A stretch of 64,000 bases of DNA from Plazaster borealis. Its lineage: Eukaryota > Echinodermata > Asteroidea > Forcipulatida > Labidiasteridae. The notes under the pieces were generated by a model that did not search any database, was not told the origin of the DNA, and was given only the letters and a program-made list of their open reading frames with translations. The stretch spans positions 10,150,501-10,214,500 of the forward strand of contig CM037462.1 of assembly GCA_021014325.1 (NCBI GenBank), given 5' to 3'. Positions 12,399 to 22,397 of the stretch are shown here, in pieces. Position 1 is the stretch's first letter. Each line of letters starts with the position of its first letter. A program made the position numbers and the translations under genes.

Positions 12399-12492
12399 TT
12401 AATACAAACTAAAGTTTGTTCCCTCGTCAGATTTTGGTAGTTGATCACCTGGCTGACACTGGCATGATCTGATGGGGGAACTTTTGTATTAA
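12399..12492. repeat. Small palindrome
   Basis: Arms TTAATACAAACTAAAGTTTG + TTCCCTCGTCAGAT and ATCTGATGGGGGAACTTTTG + TATTAA fold back on each other. MITE-like and unclassified. Confidence 0.5.
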
Positions 12493-13021
12493 GCTGCGTC
12501 AGAGTAAGCTGAAATTACTCTTGGGTGGACTCTCTCGAAAACGACTAAATTTTTCCCACAAAGTAAGTTAATTTTTCCAAACAAATTCCAACTTAGTACA
12601 TGTAGATAATTTAGGGTATAGAATGCAGAACCACGGCACTCCTGTCCCAGTTGCGATTAAAATGTAACCCTCCATCCTGCCCGATGGTCGCAAGACTCGT
12701 AGACATTTGGCAAACTTTTTGACAACTCCGGGGAGTTGGTCTTGTACCCCGTCCCTGATACGTCAAATTGTATCGGCCCCCTCAGCTGACTGATGAGTAC
12801 AACATATATGTGCACAGGCACTCCGTTCAAATCCAATGCTGATAGAACCGTGTAGTTTCATTCCCTTCAATGCAATGCTAAGAATAGGCCTAGATATCTG
12901 TTTGCTTTTTTACACACTTTAACAATACTTAAATTTTTGTTAAATCATAGGCCTATTTAATTTAAATAGAATTGCCAATAATTATGAAACTCATGAAAGA
13001 ACACTTGATATGGGATTAATG

Positions 13022-13260
13022 GCAGTGTAGGACTACTCCTTTTTAGAAATTTTGACATGTGGAGTGCGGTCATAGGATGTCAGTTATCCGACGGACGAGT
13101 TGTCTGAAAATTATGAAAAAAAAGGAGTACAGCGCCCTACTGGGAGAACTACATTATGACTTGAGGTTCGTTCCGCTATCGACTCAGGGAGGCGGCAGCG
13201 GAACGAACCTCATCATAGTTCTATTTCTAGGAGTAACAGCGCCCCAGTTACTAGGTCTAG
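13022..13260. repeat. MITE family J with internal hairpin
   Basis: An internal stem TTGAGGTTCGTTCCGCT / AGCGGAACGAACCTCATC spans 13163-13215. Copies of GGAGTACAGCGCCC and GGAGTAACAGCGCCCCAGTT occur on both sides. Relatives are at 44.24 and 63.45 kb. Confidence 0.55.
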
Positions 13261-13436
13261 AAGTTGACAAATATTTTACCAATGTGTACTTACCTACTTC
13301 CCTACTTAGGATTGATGGGTATAATTTATAGGTCAAAGCCTTTAATAAGTACCCCATACCAGGCATAACCATTTTCTTTCCAGAACTTGTCAATTTTTTT
13401 CTTTGAACTTGTTTGTTTTTATTAACAGTGACTGCT

Positions 13437-13553
13437 CTATATTCCGACACCCCTATGTTCCGACAACCCTATATTCCGAAAACCCTCTTGTAATTTACAG
13501 GGTTAGGGTTAGGGTGTCGGAACATGGGGGTGGGGGGGGGGCGGAACATAGGT
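13437..13553. mobile_element. Foldback of TTCCGACA tandem units
   Basis: The left arm has three tandem units of about 17 bp (CTATATTCCGACACCC, CTATGTTCCGACAACC, CTATATTCCGAAAACC). A core GGGTTAGGGTTAGGGTG follows, then inverted units GTCGGAACATGGGGG and GCGGAACATAGGTG. The right arm is interrupted by a G-tract. Confidence 0.7.
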
Positions 13554-14309
13554 GTGTAAACTGTTTTATAATTTTTTTAAACATTACCACACATGTTCAG
13601 GGAGATTGTTCCACAACTCAACAACCCGTTGGGATAAGTTAATTTAAGTTTTTCCTGATTATAATGCCATGGTTTGTCTACGACCTCGGGAGGATGGTAA
13701 TGGAGGGTTACGATGATTGCAGTGGATGTAAAGCCACGAGACACAAAAACTCTTGGCTGCATACGTGCTAGGGCCAAGGTTTCGATATGTAATTGTAAGG
13801 CAATTTTAAATGACCAATCGTCCATGCATGCCCAGCAGAGAAAAATCCAATAATGTAAATGCCGGTTGGCCATTATTTGTTTACTCACCTCACGTCACAA
13901 TTTGGAATCTGTCCTCTGAATGTGGGAGTGTGACCAATCTCTTTGGTGTTTGAGACAGCAGAATAAGTGATTGTAAATTATAAAATAATGGTCAAACTTT
14001 GAAGAACAAAACAGCTGAAGGCAGGCGGTACAGTCTCTCACCACACTTTATCCACGACGAAGAAAAACTGTCGGAGGAGGCGGACGACGAAGCGACTTGG
14101 TGTGACGTCAGCAATTCAAGGAAGGCCACACAAAGACTGGTTTCCGGCGCTGACTGTACGTTGTAGCCAAGGGAGAAGTGGACGGAACCAGATTATTCCT
14201 GCTAACAATACGGGCTTGTTGACAGTTTCTAGCATTTTGATTGGTTAATCGGGACAGCGCCCACAGAATTGCGTCATCGTGTTTGGGTGGTGGGCCGTTT
14301 TTCCCAGGG

Positions 14310-14456
14310 AAATCTGTCCCCCGGAGATTCTGTCCCCATTATGGGAAATAAACATGGGCTGGAGGAGGATGATTTAAAAGAGGGCGCTATCAAAAGAAGT
14401 TTGTACGCAGTTTGCCGTATGGGGGGGACAGAATCTCCGGGGGACAGAATCTCCTT
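14310..14456. mobile_element. Foldback of GGAGATTCTGTCCCC units
   Basis: Left ATCTGTCCCCCGGAGATTCT + GTCCCC and right GGGGACAGAATCTCCGGGGG + ACAGAATCTCC are inverted copies, each holding two short units, around a roughly 90-bp core. Confidence 0.7.
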
Positions 14457-14737
14457 CCACACCGGTGTGCTGTGTGTACACGATGCCTCAACTTGGATTT
14501 ATACAGACACACAAATTAGACTACAAATTTGATTTGAGCAACACATTTGAGAATGTTTAAATAGAAAAATGGCGAACAGTGTAGATGAGACCATGGAGAA
14601 AGGTTATTTCCTTCTTGGTCCGCCCATAATGGGACTTAGAGAAGAATATGGGGACGAGGGGGCGGACAGTATGAGAAACAAAGAAAACCCATTAAAACTG
14701 AACAGGATTGACAACATTGTTAATCAAAAATTTTAAA

Positions 14738-15058
14738 AATTTGGTAATTGTCAAAGACCAGTGTTCTCACTTGGTGTATCCCAACATATGCATGAAATAA
14801 CAAGCCTGTGAAAATTTGGGCTCAATTGTTCATCGAAGTTGCAAGAAAATGATGAAAGAAAAAACACCCTTGTTGTACAAATTTATGTGCTTTCAGTTAG
14901 GAATAAAAACTTCTTGCAAGAAGTTTTTTATTATTTTGGTGAGAAATTACCTCTTACTCAAAAACTACGTTACTTCAGAGGGAGTCGTTTCTCACAATGT
15001 TTTATACTATCAACAGCTCTCCGTTGCTCGTTTACCCGTGTACGATGCCTTTAAGTAT
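14738..15058 (+). repeat. MITE family B copy
   Basis: Holds CCAACATATGCATGAAATAA, CACCCTTGTTGTACAAATTT, the central hairpin ACTTCTTGCAAGAAGTTTTT, and the end GTGTACGATGCCTTTAA. Flanked by TTAA. Confidence 0.85.
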
Positions 15059-16109
15059 AATTAAAACATTTAGGATAAAATATCATATTAATTATGTACA
15101 TAAAGCAGATAAATAGGAGAAAAAAAAATGTTTTGACAAAAAAATAAATGAAAAGAGCTGCTTTCGATGAGATCATTGATTTCCGTAATAATATTAATTC
15201 ATCAGTACATTTTTTCATTGTTATAAAAATTGCCCCCCCCCCAAGTCACATCGGTGCTCTTCGAAGTAGAAGTTCTGTGTGAGTTAATGAATGTGAGATA
15301 GTCGTTTCAAAAAATAGTCTTTTCTTCGTATTGAAATTTACAAAAATTAATATGAGAAAGCCTCGATCAGGATGAACCGCTAAATGTAAAAAAAAATAGA
15401 TCTTCCAAATGAGAGAAAAAAAGAAAAAGAAAAAACCCGAACAACAGTAAGTATACAAAGTGTATTTTGAACAGTGTCCAACTTCTAGAGAATGATTTTC
15501 TTTTTAGAGTACTCCAATTTTAGTTTCTTGCTACATCTCGCCTAGCTGAAAAAGGCGCCCTCTGTCATAAAAACATGTCACTCGTTTCGTCCACGTAGTG
15601 CTGTTTTTTGTTTTGTTTTTGGAAAAAAATATAAGAACACATCGATTGAATTTATCAATTCTTATGTAGGTCTATGAACAAGTTGTAGATCTAAACTAAA
15701 GTATGCACATTTTAGAGAATTTGTGTTGGTTTAATCATTAAATTATCGGTAAATGAAGTGTTTAATTTTCTAATTTGCGCAATTAGCGCCCTCTGTCACA
15801 TAATTATTTGCAGCAATTCCTGAAGAAGAAAATAGGCAATAGGGCAAATGGAAGGGGCCCAAACTTATACCTCAACCCGTAAAAGAGGAACTGTATTTCA
15901 ATTCAAGTTGGCAAGTTGCTCGTGCGCATGGGCAACTTCACGTTATTATTCCTCGCTTGGGCACTGAGCTTAGTGTATGAAATTTGGCGCTAAACCATTA
16001 TGCCTACGGTGGTGACCGTAAGTGCAGAATTCCGCGGTATACAGAACCACTTCTTTGACGACATGAGCTCAAAATAACGCCACTTACATCATGTCATTTT
16101 CCTTTTCTT

Positions 16110-16484
16110 TAAAGACATCGTACACGATTGGTAATTACTCAAAATATATATTAGCATAAAAACTGACTTGGTATCGAGCAACAGAGAGCTGTTGATAGTA
16201 TAAAACATTGTGAGAAACGACTACCTTTGAAGTAACGTAGTTTTTGAGAAAGAGGTAATTTCTCACTAAAATAATAAAAACTTCTTGCAAGAAGTTTTTA
16301 CTCCTGTATCTGAAAGCACACAAATTTGTACAACAAGGGTGTTTTTTCTTTCATCATTTTCTTGCAACTTCGATGACCAATTGAGCCCAAATTTTCACAG
16401 GCTTGTTATTTTATGCATATGTTGGGATACACCAAGTGAGAACACTGGTCTTTAACAATCACCAAACGTGTACGATGCCTTTAA
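16110..16484 (-). repeat. MITE family B copy, inverted
   Basis: Full copy from TTTAAAGACATCGTACACG to CGTGTACGATGCCTTTAA with the central TTCTTGCAAGAAG hairpin. TTAA lies on both sides. Confidence 0.85.
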
Positions 16485-16553
16485 GCCACGAATTACAATA
16501 TGAGAAGTGACCCTTTTATGAGCTCGTCCCTTACTGTAATTACTAGCCCCGTC

Positions 16554-16913
16554 TCATCGTTGGTCCGCGCTGCACCGTTGCGCAAACATGGGCAGCACGG
16601 ACGCCCCGCGGAATTCCCTGCTCCTGAAGGCGTACATCATAGGATTCACCGCTGAATTACTGTATAATAGATGAAACGAGAAGAACTTCAGATTGAAAGC
16701 TCTTCCACCGTGAATATTGCATCAGCACAAGACACAAGGGAGGCGGGCGTGTATTCCAAGATGAAAATCCCCATAATGAGACCAAGCGTCTTTGCCGCCT
16801 TGAGTTCCAACCCGAGATTCCGCTGGCTAATGTGGACGACTTGGGCTTGTTCCCAAATGCGCCGTCGCTGCTCTCGGGCAACTTTGAAAATCCTCCAGTA
16901 GAAATATCCAGTC
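16554..16913 (-). pseudogene. Amine-type class A GPCR terminal exon, frameshifted
   Basis: On the minus strand, after a possible acceptor (GGCTAAG), one frame reads YWRIFKVAREQRRRI, the end of TM5 and start of loop 3. It continues as KAAKTLGLIMGIFIL (TM6), then EYTP where aminergic receptors usually have CWLP. It hits TGA near 16690. A second frame then reads LLYSNSAVNPMMYAFRSREFRG, in which NSAVNPMMY is the TM7 NPxxY motif followed by helix 8, and ends at TGA 16554-16556. The spacing from TM6 to NPxxY is normal if the two frames are joined. A one-base frameshift therefore separates two halves of one receptor domain. It is either a pseudogene or an assembly error. No N-terminal TM1-5 exon was found to the right. 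The closest family by eye is 5-HT, trace-amine or adrenergic-like, ligand unknown. Confidence 0.75.
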
Positions 16914-16983
16914 CTTAGCCTAACCTAACCTGGGACCAAATCCTTAACCCACTCCTAAGCCTAACCTAACCTAGGACAAAAGC
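16912..16983. repeat. CCTAA-rich imperfect direct repeat
   Basis: Two copies of a block beginning CCTWAGCCTAACCTAACCT, followed by GGACNAAA, lie 48 bp apart. They abut the GPCR exon acceptor and are degenerate telomere-like in composition. Confidence 0.55.
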
Positions 16984-18893
16984 CGACCGCAATCCATAAG
17001 CCAAACTCTATACCATAACTGTAGCCTTCCTGTTATAGCTCTACTCTCTTACACTGACCATTAAAACAAACTTCTTAACAACTAAACATGGACAACTCCA
17101 TATAGATACCTTCGTAACACGAGCTTGCCTCGTTTGGACGAACGGTCAGGGAACGATTATTTTGGGAACGACGCTGCGAAGCGTCCAATCATTAATATTA
17201 TCCATATTGGACTCCCATATTGTACACGGCAAAACAATGACTAACACGTGACGCGTGTTCCTCCAATCAACTGGTATGGATCTCTGTGTGTGGTATAATG
17301 ATATCCATTGGTAATGACAGGTTACTACAGTTAGTTTTCCTATCAACCCTTTCAATTGAAATCCAAAAACAAAAACCTCGAACCCGAAACAAACTAAAGC
17401 AAACAGCATAAGCCATTTTGAGATATGGTGGGATGGGCACATTTAGGGCACTGTTAATGTTACTGATTTAGGTAAATTTGTCCGTAGACACCCACACCAA
17501 ACAGTGCACTCCTATAGTGTACACCTCAAAAAGTTATTTTTATCCCTTCGCGTTGAGTTTGGTGTCCTCATCAATTACCCAAACCAAATCTAGCAGCCAA
17601 GGGCTTACCCTCTCCTCCACCCCGTGCGTAACCTACGATCTTACGGCGTCATGTGTTCCCCGACTGCCTCTATGACCGTCCCCAAATTCCCCGTCGATAT
17701 TGATTTATCGACTTGTCGACTCGTAAATGTACAACACACATTAATAGTTTATCATGTAACTGGACCTGGAACAATACGTTCTCCTGTATACTGGATACAC
17801 GCACAAAAGGAATGTAACTGTTTACCGTTGACTCAGTAACATGTAGGTAGGGTGACCTGAAAGCCGAATTAGAATGAAGTTGATTTTTGGTGAATCATGG
17901 AGGTAGAAATGGGTGAATAAAGTCAGCAATTTTGTTTCGAAATGGGAAGGGCCGATCCACACTAGAGTATAAACATGGTTGTTAACTGAAGACAACGCAT
18001 AACGCGCCATTTACCAAGGAGGTGTGTGAATGTCTGACAGCGGCCTACCACTGAAAACCGTCTTCGAGGAGCCATCGAGTGAGGCAAGTTTTATGCATTT
18101 TTCAAAATGAGGACTTCAAACGAAAACTAGAAATTAAGTTTCATCGTGTGCCCCTGAGAAGGGCGTAAAAATAAGGCTCTACGCCCTCTCTCACACAGAG
18201 TACCATTTTTTCGAGTAACAAAAGGTCGTCAGCATTAAAATAGCTCCTGACAAAAACAAAATTTGACATTACTGTTTGATTTTTGTTGCTTGAATTAACC
18301 CAAAGACAAGTTTTTCCATTCCTTTATGCAGAATTTAACCTTCCTATAATGACTTATGCATTGCAGAAAATCAATAACTTGTACGTTCAGTTTTGTTGAA
18401 ACAATGTTTGCTCATTATTGTTTGTTCGCCCTTTCTTTGGTAACTTTTCGTTACGTTTTTTTTCCCCCGGGCACGCAGCGGTTTGTTTTTTTATAAACTT
18501 TTTATAGATGTCTTTTTGTGGTCGTTACATCTGATGAGAACAAGACGAAGATGAATTTAAATTCGCACAATGTGGACGTCTGCTTTCGAATCTCTTAAAA
18601 CAATCAATTTGAGAGGCGATTTGCGGAGACCATGGAATGGTAAAGCTTGTGAATAAAATGATTGTTTGATTTTATTTATTTCAGGAACCGAAGTAGAGTT
18701 GTCTAAGTAAATCATGGTGAAGGAACGTTGAAGCAAATCGAAGAACTTGGACCAGAACTTGATGAGGTTCTTGAAAAAACAAAACATTAACGAACAAATA
18801 CATTGTTGGTGACATACCGGGTTGCCCATTATGGAATCGATATGACTGGTTTTTGAAAATATACGGTTTTGTGAGTGTTAACATTGTTTCAAG
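16914..18893. other. Intergenic region between GPCR fragment and the 218-aa gene
   Basis: No family-recognisable exon or MITE. Two CCAATC boxes (17189 and 17263) lie in a CpG-containing stretch with TGACGCGTG, so a promoter there is possible but no gene start could be tied to it. Confidence 0.3.
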
Positions 18894-19550
18894 ATGTCGA
18901 TTGTGATACCCAAAAGTGCCCAAAGATGGCCTGTGGAGCCAGAACAAAAAGGAGACGGGAAGAAAACTGGAGAGAAGAAAGGTGTCAAACAGAGTAAAGC
19001 GTACAACTCCGCCAAGACGTTGAATGATCGCGAGCAGAGGAGGCTGACCCTAACTTTAGACGTCTATAAGAGAGACCTCCGGACGACTACCCACTTCATC
19101 AACCTAGAACAAAAACAGCTCAGACGAGAGCTTCAGACGATCAACCCGGACATACAGGTCGACCCAACGAAAGGGTTCTTCCTCCCGCAAGGGGTGACCA
19201 AAGAGCAAGCGGAGAAGCTGAAGGACAGCCGGCGGGCGAGCATGCCGGCCGCAACGAGGAGCATCTCGCTAGCGGAGTTTGACGAGATGCGCCAGAAACG
19301 GAGCAAGAAAACCCGGGAGGCATTTGAGAGCTCCAACAAGGCACTCGGTCTGGACGGGGAAGAACCACCCACGGAGGATGAGCTGGTGAACCGGGCGAGG
19401 AGGAGGGGCAGGAGGGGGGCCCTGCAGATCCCGGATAAACCCACAGCTTTCACGTCCATGGCCAGGGTGAATGTGAACCAATTTGGGGGAAAAACCGAGG
19501 CTTCGTCAAGACAGGCTGCGTCATCGATGAGAAAATTGAACAAACACTGA
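18894..19550 (+). CDS. Intronless basic coiled-coil protein, 218 aa, function unknown
   Basis: An uninterrupted 218-codon frame with clearly higher GC than its surroundings and many balanced charged residues, as in a real gene. I do not recognise the family with certainty. Residues about 45-85 (TLNDREQRRLTLTLDVYKRD to QKQLRRELQTI) form a heptad-rich helix. This weakly recalls the start of CCDC190-like proteins, an unverified impression. Residues 115-175 are a second charged helix with SLAEFDEMRQKRSKKTREAF, then a basic patch RARRRGRRG (nucleolar or nucleic-acid-like). The C-terminus is Ser/Ala-rich and ends SSMRKLNKH. There is no signal peptide or membrane segment. The ATG directly follows TTTCAAG, so the coding region may be one exon behind a 5' untranslated exon. 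A short upstream ATG at 18030 followed by a GTGAGG donor is a possible first exon, but it is out of frame with this start. An AATAAA lies at 19764. Confidence 0.75.
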   Translation: MSIVIPKSAQRWPVEPEQKGDGKKTGEKKGVKQSKAYNSAKTLNDREQRRLTLTLDVYKRDLRTTTHFINLEQKQLRRELQTINPDIQVDPTKGFFLPQGVTKEQAEKLKDSRRASMPAATRSISLAEFDEMRQKRSKKTREAFESSNKALGLDGEEPPTEDELVNRARRRGRRGALQIPDKPTAFTSMARVNVNQFGGKTEASSRQAASSMRKLNKH

Positions 19551-19685
19551 CATAATCATCTAATCCTACCTCCATGGACATTATGCCGGCTGACTGTGTA
19601 GTATACGCTTAACCATGGAGGATGGTAAAACTATAAAAGTCGTTTCATCCCATACAACGTATGTACTTGTTTCCAAGTTTTAGGA

Positions 19686-20244
19686 AAGGTATTTTACAGG
19701 ATTGGCAGAGGTGACAAAATAGTCGCAGACAGTGTTCATGTTTTGTGTGATCAACCATGACACAATAAACCTGTGAAATTTGGGATTAATCGTTGTGCGA
19801 GTCAGGAGAAAAAAAGTGGAAAACCATGCACATTGTCCATAATTTTGGTTGTAACAACCGCAATCAGCTGTTTTTTTTAGGTATTCAGATACAGTTTTCT
19901 CGAATATGACTTCATTTCAGAGGGATGATATTTCACAGAAAAAATGGTTCTAGTATGAACTTCATGGTCAGTAACAGGGTTTGCCCTTAACTTTTTCAGT
20001 GACTAGCCAGCAGGAAAAGTTCGCTAGGCATTTCAATAATCCATCAGCTTTCATAGTCCATATTTCAAATGAAACAAGGATGCCTTTTAACATTGAACTA
20101 GCCAGTCGGACCACTTGGGAGTGAATTCTGACTGGTCCTCAGTTGTTTAGGCTGCATTTGGCCAGAGAACGCCGAGTAAGCTTTCAGACTAAAATTAACC
20201 AATGATGTTTTTAATCCTTACACATCCTGTATAATACCTTTAAA
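19686..20244 (+). repeat. MITE family C copy with an internal insertion
   Basis: GGTATTTTACAGGATTGGCA to ATCCTGTATAATACCTTTAA. The body at about 19977-20175 is interrupted by a second element (ACTAGCCAGCAGGAAAAG, TGAACTAGCCAGTCGGACCA) whose relative is at 60.40-60.62 kb. Confidence 0.75.
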
Positions 20245-22007
20245 CGGCCGTAACAAGCAGGGATCACACCGTATACGATAAAACCGGTAAGCTGCAGTAC
20301 AGAGATCACCTTATTAATTTTATCGACATTATTAGATTGGTATGCTATCAATAATAACATTGTTTCAGTTGTCTGTAACACCATGATTGTGTTTAAAAAA
20401 CTAAAAAACCCAAACCAATCATTAAGTAATAATGTTATAGCTCCTCGAGACCAAAACTTATCTGGGGATAAGAAGTAACTCAAAATAAATAGTAAACTTG
20501 CGAGTACAACCATGTATAAAAACTCTTTTAGACCCCACCCTAAATATTTTACAGCTGTAAATGATGGTAGAAGCTTCAAGTCCAAAAGACTGAAAAACTA
20601 CTTGCACGTAAAATAAAGGTTTGTATATAATAACATTGCAGTCTGTGTGGGTGTCAAAGTTTCTACCAAGGGGGGTCAATATTTGTTTATTTGTCAAGTT
20701 TATTTCTGGAGAGATGTAAAGATCCTATATGATAAATCATCTAGACATAGCTTCAGTTTCTGTCACGCGCTGTGTATATTCTCCTATGAAGATAATAGCC
20801 TGCCTTCGAGGCGTTAGTCATGGATTAACCGACACCACACAACTACTCGTACGAGATGCAAGGCAAACCAAGGCAAACAAAACGTATTGAATAAAGACTA
20901 ATGACCAAAATCTCTTGACATCACCACATCATAAATCTTGCTTGGGCCACTTTGGGAGTCATATTCCCCCTTGTGTAATATTGTTACTGTACAATGCGAA
21001 CTTTAGGTGATGCTTGAGTGCAGTATATTAACCTGATCTTTGCATGCATTTTGAATACAAAAGTTATACCATGCTCGATATGGGGGCAGAGGGTGTACCC
21101 CCCCCCCAATGTTCCCATACTTTACCACACTATTTTCCTCTTGTACAGAAGTCCCCCCCTAAAATCCTTCAAAGTATTCATGAGACTCCATGCACACAAT
21201 GAAGACACAATAGAAGGGGTGAGGGGGTACCACCAAGCACCATATCGAACACCAAAATGGCAGATCATGAACAGACAGTAGCATCGTTTGACATCAGTGA
21301 CAGGGTTCACTTAAAGGCAAAAAAAGTCACTGTGTTCAAGTGGCAAGACTGCAGGACTTGCAAACACAAGGTTGTAGGTTCGAATCGGGCCAAACTAATG
21401 CTGATTTCACAATGACTAGAAAAATGATTGTTGTCTAGTATACTGAATCACAACTTATTGATTTGTACAATTCATAATCATAGATGTTAAACCAATGTTT
21501 GTATGAGAGATTGGCTGTTCCCAGCTTGGCATTTATATCTCCTTGTGGGAGCTTTTGCTGAGTTCTGTTGTTGGGAAGATCATCTAAACAAACAAACAAA
21601 CAAACAATCAAACAAACAGAGACAAAACCTTCAGATTTTTTTTTTTTTTTACAGCATTGGACGGCTGTGTATATTTAATTAATTCATTCTTTTATTTAAA
21701 TTACAAATCAACCACCCCAATGTGGGTTGCTCTCTGCAATAATAAATCGGTCATGTTAATGATGTTCAGTTTTGAAAGCAGTTAAATACTACCGAATACT
21801 CAATTCCCACTCCCAACAGCAAGATCAACTTGCAGAGTATGATGAACTTTATTTGATAATAACCAATGTTGCTAGATTGCGGTTCTCAAAGAGTATCGCC
21901 TCATCTTTTTTTCTTTGTAGTACTGAAAGTGTACCAGTTAAGTGAAACGTACCTTTAAGAATGAAACTTTCATAAAACCAATAAAAGGGCATCTTGTATG
22001 AGGGCCT

Positions 22008-22252
22008 AGACTCCAATTTCATAAAGCTGTTACACGGTATGCAAATTTGTTGCTTACTTTTAGTAGAAAACGTGCGTAAGCAAAACTGTATTTTGGAAGA
22101 TTTACCAGCGCTCAGTAATGTTAAGAGCGCACGCGCACAAGCAAAAAGTCCTTGCAACCTGTAAAATATGCTTACGTAAAGCGTTGAACTTTTCTGCTAC
22201 CGTATGCGCTGATTTGTCACTACAGATGCAGAGGCATGAAATTGGGCTCCAG
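22008..22252. repeat. MITE family A, long subfamily
   Basis: TCCAATTTCATAAAGCTGTT to GCATGAAATTGGGCTCC; the interior has CGTAAGCAAAACTG and inverted GCTTACGTAAAGCG. Confidence 0.7.
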
Positions 22253-22397
22253 TCCCCATGGTGGATTTCAACAACAAATGGCTGAGATGCAACTGTCAAT
22301 TTGAAAGTGGATACTTCAAAATAGTTTGTAAATTCTTAAAGGGGGATATTTCGATATGTGTTTCTGATGACTATTTGTAAAGCTGGGATGTCGTAGT

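Larger units (their letters stand above)
8730..16553. other. Intergenic region rich in repeats
   Basis: No coding exon was recognised. It contains family O (8.8 kb), the foldback at 9.3 kb, a family P segment (9.93-10.01 kb), S copies at 10.99 and 11.37 kb, a small palindrome at 12.40-12.49 kb, foldbacks at 13.0-14.5 kb, and two family B MITEs. A perfect CRE palindrome TGACGTCA at 14103-14110 lies in a relatively GC-rich stretch (14020-14180). This could be the far-upstream promoter of the threonine lyase gene but is unproven. Confidence 0.5.
19551..22397. other. Between 218-aa gene and eEF1D stop
   Basis: Holds the nested family C MITE, a G/C-tract region near 21.10 kb, (CAAA)n at 21.58-21.62 kb, and a family A long-subfamily MITE at 22.01 kb that lies in the eEF1D 3' UTR or its flank. 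Confidence 0.4.

Noticed and set aside
20211..20585. 124-codon hydrophobic frame on the minus strand
   Set aside because: It overlaps the end of a family C MITE and a stretch (AAACTTGCGAGTACAACCAT) repeated at 30.6 and 31.9 kb. No family is recognised and AT-rich DNA easily gives hydrophobic frames.
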